A stretch of 64,000 nucleotides of DNA from Diplonema papillatum (taxonomy: Eukaryota > Euglenozoa > Diplonemea > Diplonemida > Diplonemidae), in NCBI GenBank assembly GCA_030068145.1, contig JAPJBO010000027.1:310001-374000 (forward strand), in the 5' to 3' direction. The notes under the pieces were generated by a model. That model saw nothing but the letters and a program-made list of their open reading frames with translations. It made no database searches and was not told the origin of the DNA. This document shows positions 10,554-22,055 of the stretch, one piece after another; the first letter of the stretch is position 1, and every line of letters starts with the position of its first letter. A program made the translations under genes and the position numbers.

Positions 10554-11666
10554 TGTTTTTCTTCAAAAACCTATCCTGTGAGGGGGCGGAGAAAGCGCTA
10601 TCTTGTTTCACTGTGCGTAGTGTTTCTACTCCTCCTTTTTTAGCACAACACAACACAATTCACACAGATGCCTAAAGGTCCCTTCTTGCCGCAGGATTGC
10701 ACCTGCCCCCCTCCAGTGTAGAACAAAAACCAACCAGTGTACAACATCCTAGAACTCCCACCCCCTTCCTCCCTTTATCCGGTTTCCTCGCCCCGAACAA
10801 ACCAACGGTACCAAAAAACCGTAGCAAAAGCCACGCGAAGTTTCCGGACGAGTGCGCAATTCGACGAACATAGCCAAGAGTCGGGTTTTAGCGTCGAAAC
10901 TCCCTGACAGTTCACATCGGAAGTCGAATAGCCTATCACAGCCCAACCGCAAGCAAAAACGCGTTTGGGATGGAGCGACACATTACGCGGCACCAGGAAC
11001 CCTCTTTTACCTTCCCTTATATCGCGCAACTAGATCGATGTTACAGCAACCAACAACTTGATAGTGATCGCGGGGCACTGCTGACTTGTCCTTGATCGTG
11101 ATCGCGAAGCACTGCTGACGTGTCCGTCTGGCGTCCTTATCTCCAACCCAAACGAAACTTGTCTCGACAGGGTCCATTTGGAGACTTAAGGGCACGACGG
11201 ATGATTTCGAAACAGGATGCTTCGAATTGGCCACATTGGGACTTAGCTGTACTGGATATCATTTCCCCGGTTCTGTTTACATGTCTGTGTGCTCTACATG
11301 GCGACCTAATACGAGAACCAACCAGGCGAAACCGAAAACACCTTGGGTACGGACAGCGAAATGGCCAAGCCATCCCTTTTGAAATGCATGCGAATGGGAA
11401 TGCTGTGTGGACCTCTTGAGTTTTCGTGCTCGCGATCGCGGAGTCAGAAGTCCTTGCATACCCAGGGCACCGACCCCCTTTCACGAGAAAAAGCGAAGCA
11501 TAAATTGTTTTGTCCAGAGCTGCCCAGCTGTTTTCTTCTGACCTCGCAATGTTACAACCGAGATGCGGCGATCATTTCATGTAGTTCGAAAGCCTTTCCC
11601 ACAACCGAATATAATTCATCGCAAATTCTGAAGGAAGGCGAAAGGGCGAAGGCACATTTCTTATTA
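10554..11666. other. Intergenic, nothing recognised
   Basis: About 1.1 kb with no domain-bearing frame. Short direct repeats (GATCGCG...CACTGCTGAC) occur around 11066-11118. The segment near 11265-11290 resembles 14590-14615 (shared TTTACATGTCTGTG), suggesting decayed repeat copies. Confidence 0.35.
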
Positions 11667-13331
11667 GGGTAGGCGGGGGGTTTTTTTTTTGGCCCCATGT
11701 CCGTCGGCCCACAGAAATTTACGCGCGCGCGCGCAAAAAAAAAAACTTTTCAGAAAAAAAAAACTTTTGCCACAAGACTTTCTGCTGCTGGATGTCACAC
11801 CATATGTGCCGGCTATACTACTGGCCAGTCCGCTGTTGGCACTTTTGTGCCCGTTGTTGGTAGAATTTCTGGACGATGAGCTCAAAGGTGAGTGTGAAGA
11901 TGAACTTGATGTGTCCGAGGGGTTGCGGTGGCAGTCTAGAGTTCAACAGTCCTGAACGCCGCGCGGGGTGCGTTTCGACAAAACCTTCCATAGTCGGAGG
12001 CTGCAGATGATAGACGATGCCACAGGAGAAAAAACACTCGGGTTTGAACTCGAGATCGCGGTTCGCTGGGTACGCTGCGAACAATAAAGCAGTGACCCAG
12101 AGGACTGTCGATTGCGCGGGTGTCCGTCAATCTCTTATCTCTCTTCTGACATGCCCCATTGCGATGTCACGGTCCTACCGAACCACCGTGCGAGAGCCTA
12201 CTGACGGCTGGTCGGTGGCATTTCCATCGGCGAGAATAAGCGCCAGCTACCCGCAGATAGTATGGTGAACTTCAACTTCTGCTTTCCTCCACCTTGTGCA
12301 AGGATGGTTGCTCTCGCGGCTTCTGCGGCGGTCTGCTGTTGAAACCCCCAAAGGCGGACGTCGACACCGTCACTTCGGGTGTAGTGGCTTTGTCAATATT
12401 ACCCGAGTACACAAAGATGCCCTGCTTGGTGTAAACGGAGTTTGTCGGTACTCTGCCGACCCTCCTGTCAGCAAGCTTTAGCCAGTGGCCACCTTCTGAT
12501 GCGTAGCAAACGGCGCCGGACTCACAAGATGTACCTCACCCACATCGAAAGAGACCATTGATGTCTCGACATCCGCACGGAGGGCAGGTGCTTCTAGCAC
12601 ACGGCAATTGGTTAGACGCCGTGTGCAACGAAGGCAGTTATGCTCAGGGATGTGCGGTCTAGACTGTCAGGCGACGAGTGCCGTTTTCTTCGCAAATATA
12701 CCGCGGCACAAGGCATTGCCGCCGGTCAAGTGCACTAAGTCGCAAGCACCGTGAACGCATCGCTTGCCCCGCGTCCTTTTCATGCCTCCTCAGTCGAGTC
12801 TCAGATACTAGTAGCTGCTTGAGGCGTCGGAAGGCATAGACGCGTGCACTGCCCCGGACTGGTTCTGTGTGATAATCGCACCACAGTGGCAAAACCTCCC
12901 GACATGCCTTGCCGGTAAAACCGCGCACACTTTCGAGGCTGAGGCTGTGCTTGTATCCCGCGTGCTTCGACTGCGTCCAGCAGGAGCTACGCAAATCTTG
13001 CTGTTTAGATTGACACCAACGTCAAAGTAGCACGATATTGCTTGCCCAGCGCACCAACCCAGCACCGGGCATAGTCAGCTTCAAAGTCAATACACACTGA
13101 GGTAAACAAAGTCTACGCGATTTGCATCGCCGTGAAGTATCGGTGTGATGAACAGGTTTTCGACTTTTCGCGAGCCGGACACGCTCGTGACTACGCCTGC
13201 AGTCGCTCTCACGACCGGTTCCAATGCACAGATCCCAAAAGTTTTTTTTGGCAATTTTTTTTTTTTTTCCGGGGGTTCCCAAAAATTTGCGCCCGCGCGG
13301 ACATGGGCCAAAAAGAAAAAACCGCCTACCC
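11667..13331. mobile_element. 1.67-kb DNA element with TTA target duplication (PIF/Harbinger-like), non-autonomous
   Basis: The ends are inverted copies: GGGTAGGCGG followed by a T-run and GGCCCCATGTCCG at 11667, and the complementary CATGGGCCAAAAAGAAAAAA then CCGCCTACCC ending at 13331. A-rich AAAAACTTTT tracts lie inside each end (about 100 bp of imperfect inverted repeat in total). TTA flanks both sides (11664-11666 and 13332-13334). A 3-bp TTA/TAA duplication with GG-starting ends is typical of PIF/Harbinger elements. No transposase is recognisable inside. Confidence 0.7.
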
Positions 13332-15108
13332 TTATTTGAGTGCTTTTATTTTCGAAAGTAGTGGCGAGCTTTGCTCTCTCTGCGTACCTCCCCTAGACTT
13401 TCTGTTTTCTTTTCTCTCTCTGGCAGGGCTGTTTCAGGATGGATCTAGTACGTGACACCTCCCCTTTGCGAACCAAAAAGCGAGCTCGGGGAAAGTCTGC
13501 TACACGGAAACGAAGTTTTACGTGTTTGGAGGTCCGTGCATCATACAGTGTGAGCAAACGGTCTTCCCAAGGCACCGGTCCGGCGTACCGTTGAAGCTTG
13601 GCGTAACGCTGAGCAGAACGAACTCCATCCCTATTTGCTGGAGCTACATCGAATTGCTTGCAGTTGTTTATCAGACGTGAATTACGGTCCACCACGGTCT
13701 ATCAGGTCCATCCCTATCCCCTAGAGCTGCATAGAATTGCCTGGAGCTGTATTTTCTTGAGTTCATCACAGTCTATCAGGAGGCATGGACCAGCTTAGAA
13801 CGAGACTCTTAGCCACATAGCCACAGGGCAGAGCGGACGGCGTAGCACTTTGCACTCCGATCAAGCATCAACTGCCACTTGTTGTCGCTCAGAGGGGGGG
13901 AGAGCCGTACCGGAGACGTTTCCACGTCTCCTTTTCCGCCATCTCCCCCCTATTTCTTGTTCAATGCGCCCCTGCTTTGAAGGAAATACTCGAGGAGGTC
14001 GCCAGTCGCGACTTATGGACTTGAATACGTGCTGCACACCCCCCGGCACAAACTGCAGGAATATCTGTGCCGGAGTGTAAGCATCGAAAGCGAACTTTCA
14101 ATCTTCTCTCCCCTCTCAGCCGTCCTCGCAATAGTACCCAGCGGCGCCTCCGAGTTAGTTTCCTCACGGTTCACACCCGTATCCCCCCCCCCCCCCAAGA
14201 TTTTCCCCCCACCGCCCCGCCTGTTGCTGGCCAGACCACAAAAAAACAGCATCTTCGCCGCTGCATTCGTTTCGGTACGTGTGAAAGGGAGCGAAGCAAG
14301 ACGAAGCGAACAGCGAAGACCTTGAGCGCATATGCATGGAAAGCTTTGATCATCCAACGGGGCTTGTTTTCGCGAGGGTGACGGGGCATCTGCGGCGACC
14401 CCATCATCTGGCCATGTTCTTATGGTAACAAACGCTCGTATCGCGTTGTACCAAATAGGAACTCCACACGTGTGCAACACAACAAAACGAAGCGCCCGTC
14501 TTGTTTTTTCTTTGAGACATTGCAAGTCTTCCGAAAATGTAAGCTTGAGCAATGCGCGAACCAACACCTTGCTGAGATCATGTCACCGATTCAGTTTACA
14601 TGTCTGTGCTGGCGATCCCTAACCAGTCCTTCCACCGGCTGTCGCATGATGCATGTCGTCCCAGCTGGAGTTGACCTGCCATGTAAGCTTCTAATAGAAC
14701 AAGCCTACGTACTTCTTTGTCGTGCTGCACTGGCTTCGGCACGAGGCCACAAAACGCATGGCACTTTGGCGTGTTTCAGCGACTGGCAACGCGTTTGTTC
14801 ATCGGTCAGGGCTGCCACCGTGTAGCAGTTCAGTCACACCGACGGACTGCCGGATGAAGATGGGCAAACCCCTTCGTGCCACGCATCCTAATAACCGCAG
14901 GATAACAAATAAATATACACACGACTTCTCGTGGCACACACAATCGCACACACCAAACGCAGCCCATCTTGAAACCTGCTGCGTTCCCGGCCTCTATAAA
15001 GATTCAAATCGAACCCGCTGGTCAAGTACTTTCCGACCTCCCGCTTCCTCCACCGGGATAGGCTATTCGAGTCTCTTGTTCGAGGTTCGTGACTCGCCTC
15101 TGAATAGT
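13332..15108. other. Intergenic, no gene recognised
   Basis: Includes a 14-bp C-run at about 14187-14200. A segment at about 13978-14010 reads KEILEEVASR and resembles 3455-3485 and the kinase C-terminus. Otherwise only short overlapping frames without domain signal. Confidence 0.35.
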
Positions 15109-15699
15109 ATGAAGCTGACACTCGCGAGAGAGTTGTCGCCGGAGCAGAAAACAGACCTCCTGCAGCTCCTCGGGGGCCTGTCTGTCACCGGGGTGCGGCC
15201 GACGGTGGCGGGCGGGTTCGACGTGAGCCTGGCCCACGGGAGGGCCGACAATTTGTACCTGGGCAAGCCGCGTGACCTGGCCGCCGTGACCGGCGCCTTC
15301 CGGAGCCAGCGCGCGCCGCTGCCGGTCGTCGAAGAAGGGCGCTGGAGAAGGGACTCGGCGCAGAGCAGCGGGAGCGGCGAAGCTGGGCGGGGCGGCTGTG
15401 GCTTCCGCCGCCTCAAGGCGGTGCCCGCCGTCGAGGCGAGCGCCGCGGCGTCGAGCCGGTGCAGCAGCGCCAGCAGCAGGCCGCAGCGCATCTCGCGGAT
15501 CCCGTCGGACGGCAGCAGCAGCTCGCCTGGCAGCAGCACTTCGAGCCCCCGTCTTGTGGCTTCGCCGCAGACCCGCGCCGCGTCTCCTCCGCGTGTGTAT
15601 GCTCAGATTTGGGGGCTCCCAACGCGCCGTTCGTCGCGGAGGACGCCCAGAGCAGACACAACGGCAGGACGCACACGGACCGGCAGTGAGACAGATTGA
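15109..15699 (+). CDS. Hypothetical protein with Ser/Arg-rich tail
   Basis: A 196-residue frame starting at ATG 15109. The first ~70 residues (MKLTLARELSPEQKTDLLQL onward) look like a folded domain with a leading helix and a Gly/Val/Asp-rich second half. The rest is Ser, Ala and Arg-rich and probably disordered. The frame could begin upstream at a non-ATG position, but this ATG starts at the change to a coding-like composition. The last ~37 codons fall in a block that recurs twice downstream (15907-16025, 16159-16280), so the 3' end lies inside a tandem repeat. No family recognised. GC content matches the secure genes. Confidence 0.45.
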   Translation: MKLTLARELSPEQKTDLLQLLGGLSVTGVRPTVAGGFDVSLAHGRADNLYLGKPRDLAAVTGAFRSQRAPLPVVEEGRWRRDSAQSSGSGEAGRGGCGFRRLKAVPAVEASAAASSRCSSASSRPQRISRIPSDGSSSSPGSSTSSPRLVASPQTRAASPPRVYAQIWGLPTRRSSRRTPRADTTAGRTRTGSETD

Positions 15700-16285
15700 A
15701 CACTCTGTAAAGTGTACACCCGACGTGCCCTCACGCACGAAAGACCAGCATCAACAGCCAGGAAACGTCAGCGAGACTGCTACTGCCGTTTGAAGACCAG
15801 CACCACCGCCGCCGCGCATCTCGCGGATCCCGTCGGACGGCAGCAGCAGCTCGCCCGGCAGCAGCACTTCGAGCCCCTCGCCGCAGACCCGCGCCGCGTC
15901 TCTCCTCCGCGTGTGTATGCTCAGATCTGGGGGCTCCCAACCCGCCGTTCGTCGCGGAAGACGCCCAGAGCAGACACAACGGCAGGACGCACACGGACCG
16001 GTAGTGAGACAGATTGTACACACTACCAGCATCAAGCAGCCGGAAAACGTCAGCGAGACTCGTTCGACGACCAGCACCACATCATTGAGCCGGTGCAGCA
16101 GCCAGCAGCAGGCCGCCGCGCATCTCGCGGATCCAGCAGCATTTAGTCCGCCTCATCTCCTCCGCGTGTCTGTGCTCAGATGTGGGAGCTCCCAATCCGC
16201 CGTTTGTCGCAGAGGAGCAGGCCCAAACAGCAGGACGCCCACCAGCCGATAGTGAGACAGATTGAACACCGTGTGTGTGAGTACA
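15440..16285 (+). repeat. Three-copy tandem repeat covering the 3' end of the 15.1-kb gene
   Basis: The block starting TCCGCGTGTGTATGCTCAGA and ending at AGTGAGACAGATTG occurs at about 15588-15705, 15907-16020 and 16159-16270. Preceding CATCTCGCGGATCC and CAGCAGCAG segments are duplicated too. Periods are unequal (about 320 and 250 bp), so copies have gained and lost internal sequence. Confidence 0.8.
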
Positions 16286-16966
16286 TCCGGCATGCCTTCA
16301 GGCACGAATTCTTCAGCGCCAGACCAGCATCAACAGCTGGGAAACGCGGAGACGTTCAGCAGCGGCAGATGCCAAATCTGGGCCTCACGACGCGCAGAAG
16401 GTGACCATGCCGCATTTCCACCACAGCCGTCTCAGAACCCTGCAGATCCATACCTAATCTCCGGGGCATGATCGCGCCTAGATTATGGAGCGCGGAGAGC
16501 GCCCCTGGGGGCGGGGGCAAGCCTGAAAAAAGCATACACATCCGGATCGTCAGTGAAACAACTGCGACACGATGTGCTCGAACAACCCACCGGAAGCGGT
16601 GGTTGCTCGCCCACTGCAGGCGGGGTGCAGAAGAAACTCCTCGAAACGAATAGAAGATACTCCAAGTAGCCAAGATGAATCCACCACCTCCGGATGGGCT
16701 GGTCCGAGGTCTGTTTCTCGCTTAGATTAGCGTTACGTGGTTAGCCAAACAATAGTTGGAAGCTGCAAAACCCATACTCCTTACTTCCCTCTTCATTTTT
16801 TTGAACAACACCCAAAGCCGAACGCGCCTGTCTGCCTTTCGACCACGGGGACCCAGTCCAGAAAAAATAAGTCTTCGGGAAAAAGCAAACTGTCCACCCG
16901 TGGTAGAAACGTTCGCACTGCGAGAACAAGCAACAGAAACAAACAAGTCATCCACCAAAAAACACA
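16286..16966. other. Intergenic, nothing recognised
   Basis: No coding, RNA or repeat signal that I can support between the tandem repeat and the 3.3-kb element. Confidence 0.35.
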
Positions 16967-16984
16967 CACGGTGCAGTAGTAAAG

Positions 16985-17122
16985 GCTTTCACTAGTAAAT
17001 TTACTAGTGGTTTTACAAGTGAAAATGGTTTACAAGTGCCACTAGTAAATTTTACAAGTGCACTTGTAAAATTTACAAGTGCACTTGTAAATTTTACAAG
17101 TGCACTAGTAAAATTTACAAGT
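16985..17122. repeat. Left subterminal palindromic array of the 3.3-kb element
   Basis: Alternating ACTAGTAAATTTACTAGT and TTTACAAGTGCACTTGTAAA units, each self-complementary and able to fold as stacked hairpins. The mirror array is at 20127-20280. Confidence 0.85.
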
Positions 17123-17635
17123 GATTTCAGGTGTTTTGGCAGGTGTTTTGGGGTGAAACAAGAAGAAACTGTGGCAAGTGAAGCACACATTCAGAAGAAC
17201 CGGCTTCTTTTTCACCTAACTCGTCAACATGGGACTGGGAGAGCAGAGCAAAGTGACAACCCAGTGCTTGAGAGCCCCGCGCGTAGGCAGACCGCGTCAA
17301 TCCAGATTTCCCCCACTCCAAGGCAAACGTGAACACTCGAACACGACCCCCCTGTGGCTCGATGCGGTGGGAACACGGGACAATAACATCGGAAGAGACG
17401 GAGCGCGAAGGAGGAGGCGTTCTTGTCCTCTCAGAGCAGAGTCGTGCACAGGTACGTCCTGGTACCAGAAATAGAGTTGCACGGCAAAAGACGCTCTGGT
17501 ATCTTGCTTTTGGCCCAGGAGGTTACGAATATCTCTGCCTGCGTGCGTCTTGTGCCGGACAGGCTTGGCATCCATTTTTTGGACTGAGTCGTGGGCAACA
17601 GTGCGGTCAACTCTGAAGGGCAAATACCGTAAACG

Positions 17636-17707
17636 GAAATAAGTTGGACCGGACAAAATGGTCCAACTCACCTATTTTGGGCTCTGGTGGTCCAACTTTT
17701 GTCCGGC
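17636..17707. mobile_element. Palindromic mini-element, copy 1
   Basis: GGACCGGACAAAATGGTCC and the inverted GGTCCAACTTTTGTCCGG lie about 25 bp apart, preceded by CGGAAATAAG. A related palindrome starts at 18233. Confidence 0.6.
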
Positions 17708-18232
17708 CACTTTTTTTCGGGGGGTTCTGTGTACTTGGTGCAGTTTTGCGGCTGGCCAGCACTCGCTCCACTCCGTAGTCGCGCATGGGTCCGCCGCCAG
17801 GAGTTCCCGAACACTGCGCGGCGCTGCGTAACCCGCTGAGTTCCCTCCAGCAACTCGCAACGAAGCACCCTGGCCATGGTCATTGGTCGCCATGGCCCTG
17901 TGGTGGAATCACAAGATCTTCCTTGCGCGGAAGGATGTTTGATCGCGACCGGTTGCGGTTGGTCAGTGCCGAGGGTGGACCAAGATGCGTCCACCGTCTG
18001 TCCCATTGCTTTGGTAGAGTGCAAACGCAAAAATGCAGAGTGCAAACGAGATGGCTTGAGGTTGTGTGGCTGACAGTGAAGGAAAAAGTATGAGCCGCCA
18101 ATAAACGACGATCTTGGTACGCTCAAGAAGAAACGCAACGCATCTCTCGCGCCTGACTACCCATTTGTCACGGGACATTTTTTACCTCATGCCCATCGAC
18201 CCAACCCCGCCTAAGTGGATACGTGCCTGGGC

Positions 18233-18335
18233 GGAAATATGTTGGACCGGACAAAATGGTCCAATTGTTTTGGTCGTCCGCGGTCCAACCTTTGTCCGGT
18301 CCAATATATTTTCGGTCCACATATTTCCGGTCCAA
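18233..18335. mobile_element. Palindromic mini-element, copy 2
   Basis: CGGAAATATGTTGGACCGG on the left and its inverted counterpart CCGGTCCAATATATT, then CCACATATTTCCGG, on the right form a ~100-bp near-perfect palindrome. It shares its left arm with 17636. Confidence 0.65.
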
Positions 18336-18355
18336 CTTTCTTCTGCTTATGGTAT

Positions 18356-18566
18356 CATGCAGGGTCAAAACCTTGGGTCTTTTTGAAAATGGCAGAAAAA
18401 AAAAAAATCCGGAAAAATTTGGGTTTTTTGAATTTTAAAAGTTTGGAACAAACTCTGCAGTAATTTTTGATGACGTTGAGCAAATTATTTTTTTCCAATT
18501 TTTTTTTTGGAGGCCATCGGCCCCGCGGGAGCGTTTTAAAAAGACACAAGGTTTTGACCCTGCATG
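18356..18566 (+). mobile_element. 210-bp MITE (family B), copy 1, duplication GTAT
   Basis: The ends are CATGCAGGGTCAAAACC and the inverse GGTTTTGACCCTGCATG. GTAT flanks both sides. The interior is A/T-tract-rich. The second copy, at 19041-19254, is in the opposite orientation. Confidence 0.8.
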
Positions 18567-19040
18567 GTATGGAAGATCCACGGGGGGTTTCGAGGGCTGA
18601 AGGATTCTTGTCACACGAGGTTCTAGGGGAAGTTGTTTGGGCTGTTGCCGTGAGATTAGTACTTCTTGGGGTTTGGCGGTTGCTTTGGTCGGGTCGGGGT
18701 GTTGGGAACGAACGCGGTGTGCCTACTGCTTCATTTTATTGTCGTTGATTATTGGGGTGTTGCTGCCGCTGCCGTGCTTGCGTTCTCACCTTCTTCCTAT
18801 GCTTGTAGGGCCCATGTTGCCCATTCAGCGCACTTGTCTCCCGGGCAGCTGGCACGCGTAGAGCCACACTCCGGATTACCGCGTGGTTCCCTTCGCATAG
18901 GCGTCCAGGGCCTGCATTCGGGTGCCCGAACACCGGCCTTTGGTCCGCCTCCGGCTGAACCATCTTAGGTGCGCTGTGTCGCCCCCTGTCAGAATGTGTT
19001 GAGAGGTGGCCTTTTCGTTGCACCCTCCTAAACCACATAT

Positions 19041-19254
19041 CATGCAGGGTCAAAACCTTGTGTCTTTTTAAAACGCTCCCGCGGAGCCGATGGACCCCAA
19101 AAAAAAAAAAAAAAATTGGAAAACAAAAATTCCTCAACTTCCTCAAAAGTTACTGCAGAGTTTGTTCCAAATTTTAAAATTCAAAAACCCAATTTTTTTC
19201 CGGAATTTTTTTTTTTGCCATTTCCAAAAAGACACAAGGGTTTGACCCTGCATG
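19041..19254 (-). mobile_element. 210-bp MITE (family B), copy 2, duplication ATAT
   Basis: Same inverted ends as 18356-18566, with ATAT on both flanks. The interior is the reverse complement of copy 1, including the GGAACAAACTCTGCAGTAA block. A 4-bp duplication is supported by both copies. Confidence 0.8.
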
Positions 19255-20126
19255 ATATCTCCGTTGTGCCGTTTTGTAGAATCGATTGCCTCACTAGCGC
19301 ACTGCTCCGCTGGACCTCCGGAGTTGGTGCAGCGTCTTGCCGTTGATGCTGCTCTGTGGCGCGTTTAGTCGCTCTCTGATGCTCGAGGGTCCCCCGTGCA
19401 AACCTGCCGATCTCTTCCATCTGCACAAGGCCGGCGGCATCTTGGGCGCATACATATTGATCCACATCAAAGACGCTTCGTCCGTTTAGCACTCTTCCTG
19501 CTGCCTCGTCCGCTTTTTCATGTTTACGAAACCTCACAAATTCTGACTATTATGGTCGAGCCCGAGTGTTACATTGATGGGCTGTGTGGAACTCCTCACT
19601 GCGGCAACAACAATGTCAAGATCCCTGCTTGGGCAAAGCCTCCGTGCCGAAGCGTGTCGGGAAATGGTAGGCATGCTCGGACCGACTGGAAGTATTCGCA
19701 ACAGTCAGGCGGCCGCTTCTGCCCAGGGTTCCCCGCTCCCCGCTCACGTCGCTATTGTAGAGTGTGTTTCACTGTTGTGAATTTGGCACGACACCACTCA
19801 CAGTGCGTCTCTCTTGCCTCCGTTTCTTCTCATTTGTAGACGCTTTTCCTCGGCAGCTGTCAACTAGCTCAACAAAAGTCTCAGGGTAAAGGGGCTGGAC
19901 AGTGCGTACAGTTCCAGTTGGGTGCGCGCTGCTCCTCTCATCCTTTTTCAACGGCGCCGCTGTCTATCAGGGGAGATGATTCCCATCAAGGCCCCCAACA
20001 ACCCTGCCCAACTCAGTCCGAGGGGTAGTGCACATCGACCAAACCTCCCCAGTTTTCGATCTCGCAATTTTTCACGCAAAACCCCCTATAAATCACTGTT
20101 TTGGACTGAAAAACACCTGAATTCAC

Positions 20127-20280
20127 TTGTAATTTTTACAAGTGCACTAGTAAAATTTACAAGTGCACTAGTAAAATTTACAAGTGCACTAGTAAATTTT
20201 ACTAGTGCAAACTAGTAAAACTTTTACTAGTAAAAGTTTTTACTAGTAAATTTACTAGTAAAAGGGTCATTTTACAAGTT
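20127..20280. repeat. Right subterminal palindromic array of the 3.3-kb element
   Basis: Repeated CACTAGTAAAATTTACAAGTG-type units plus ACTAGTAAAAGTTTTTACTA-type palindromes, the counterpart of 16985-17122. Confidence 0.85.
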
Positions 20281-20295
20281 TACTACTGCACCGTG

Positions 20296-22055
20296 CACAA
20301 TAACCCCCCCCCCCCCCCCCAAAAAAAAAAGTCCGAAAACTGCCGGCATTAGATTTCTCTCATTTCTAATTGAAGCGCGTCATCAAAACTTCTTTCCAAA
20401 CAACCAAACGAAGGTCGCCGAGACACCAAGCTGACCGCGGGACCGACAACACAAAAAAGCGCTGCCGAATCTACCGCGGAAGCGCACAGCAGATCGGCTT
20501 TGTCGGCAGGGCTTTGATCCTGCGAGCCGTTCCCACATGGCTCTGGAGGGAACGCTCGCTGGAAACACCGAGGGGTTGGAAGTCTCTCCGGGGGCAACTT
20601 TCGGCAAACGGATTCTTGTATCTTTGCAGTCCGGTTTGTCGTACACAACATGCAACAAGTGAATGTACCGGTGTCCGTATCGTTCTTTTGTGGTTTCGAT
20701 CGTCGCGAAGGGAGTCCTGCCTCATTCACTTCGCCAGTGAAGTGCTTGTTGCAAGCGTTTTCGAAAATTTCGTGCGGCGAAGTGTCACCAAGAGCACGCC
20801 AGAGGGCAACCTCATTTGCCGCTGTCACCCGGGAGACACCTAAGCCCTGGATTAGAGCCGACTTCCACTCTGGAACTCTTTCTTTCGAACAAACACCTGC
20901 CGTGTCCAGGAAAGTACTCGGAAGTCGCCATTGCGAAGGAGGAAATAGGCTGCACCCGGTCAAACACTGGCGAGGGATACGTGCGGGGTGGTTAATAACA
21001 AGCGTAATTGTGTTGCACGATCCCCCGTAGCTGTTCCCGACGAGCACACCACCGAGTATTTTTCTGGCAGTACTATCCTTAGCTTGGCCAGCTGAACAAT
21101 CTCAGCTACCACCAACCCTCGCTGTTATAGCGACCACCACCACAGTCAATCCAACTCCTTGAGGTTGGATAGTATTGACGGTCAATGTGCATGCCAACAG
21201 CAGAAGCCAGGCGCACGTTACACGAGCTCAGGCACAACGAAGGCTTCGCAAGCTCTTGACGCACGACTGGCTCCAGCAATGCAGAAAGGCCGTCGACAGG
21301 CAAAATACAAGTAAAGCTAGTGGCGCTCTTGTTCGACGCGTCATGTCAGCGCTGTACCAGCCACTTATTGCCACAGAAATATCGCCCAACATCGCTTGCC
21401 GTTTTTTCCTGGCAGTTCCCCCATGCGGCGTCTGTGCGTGAAAAGTGGCTCTGCCCCCCTCTCTCTCTCTCGCTCTCTCTCTCTCTATCTCTCTCTCCAT
21501 CTTCGGGTGGTCGGCATCATAATAACAAGAACGGCAACACCTTATTATGGCTAACGCGGCAGCACTACCTCGTGTCGTATACCAGTGAGTTCTCATTGAA
21601 CGCAACAAGACGCAAGTGTCCGGTAAAGCCCCTCGTACTTACCGCATTGCACATCGGGCTGGCGCCCGGCAAGAGCAAGTACGAAACAACTGTAACTGAA
21701 AGGTGGGACGAGAGGCATCGGTGTACGCGAAGGTCAATTCCACTGACGCAGCATAAACCGGATTTGCTTGTGCTTTTCGATGCTCGTTGCGTGTCGTGCC
21801 AACTTCATGTGCTGTGATCCGTCACCGCGACAGTCCCATGGTTTTGTGATACGTCATTTCCCAATGTTTCCATCGCAACGAAATGCTGCCGGCCACCTTT
21901 TTTATTCGTCAGACCGGGACTTCTCCCGGTGCAGGGCGAGGGGGAAAAAAAGGGAAGACCCTAGTCAGGAAAATAAGAGTAGTGCAGTAGGGGTTTCTAT
22001 CCTCCCCCGGGAGTCTTTTGCATGCCAATGCGTACCACGCTTTGTCAGCCTTTCT
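20296..22055. other. Intergenic, mostly unrecognised
   Basis: Begins with a C-run/A-run junction (about 20305-20330). A minus-strand frame at 20349-21047 stays open for 232 codons but lacks an ATG start and a recognisable domain. A CT microsatellite lies at 21459-21498. Nothing else can be supported. Confidence 0.35.
21459..21498 (+). repeat. CT microsatellite
   Basis: About 40 bases of (CT)n with two interruptions. Confidence 0.9.

Larger units (their letters stand above)
16967..20295. mobile_element. 3.3-kb DNA element with palindromic subterminal repeats
   Basis: The termini are the inverted pair CACGGTGCAGTAGTAAA (16967) and TTTACTACTGCACCGTG (ending 20295). Just inside each end is a dense array of CACTAGTAAATTTACAAGTG-type palindromes (16985-17122 and 20127-20280). 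Flanks share CACA on both sides, but the region is low-complexity, so the target duplication is uncertain. No transposase is recognisable. The interior holds two GGACCGGACAAAATGGTCC palindromes and two inverted 210-bp MITEs. The superfamily is unassigned. Confidence 0.7.

Noticed and set aside
20349-21047. 232-codon minus-strand frame with protein-like stretches
   Set aside because: No ATG start, no recognisable domain, and an equally open frame on the other strand.
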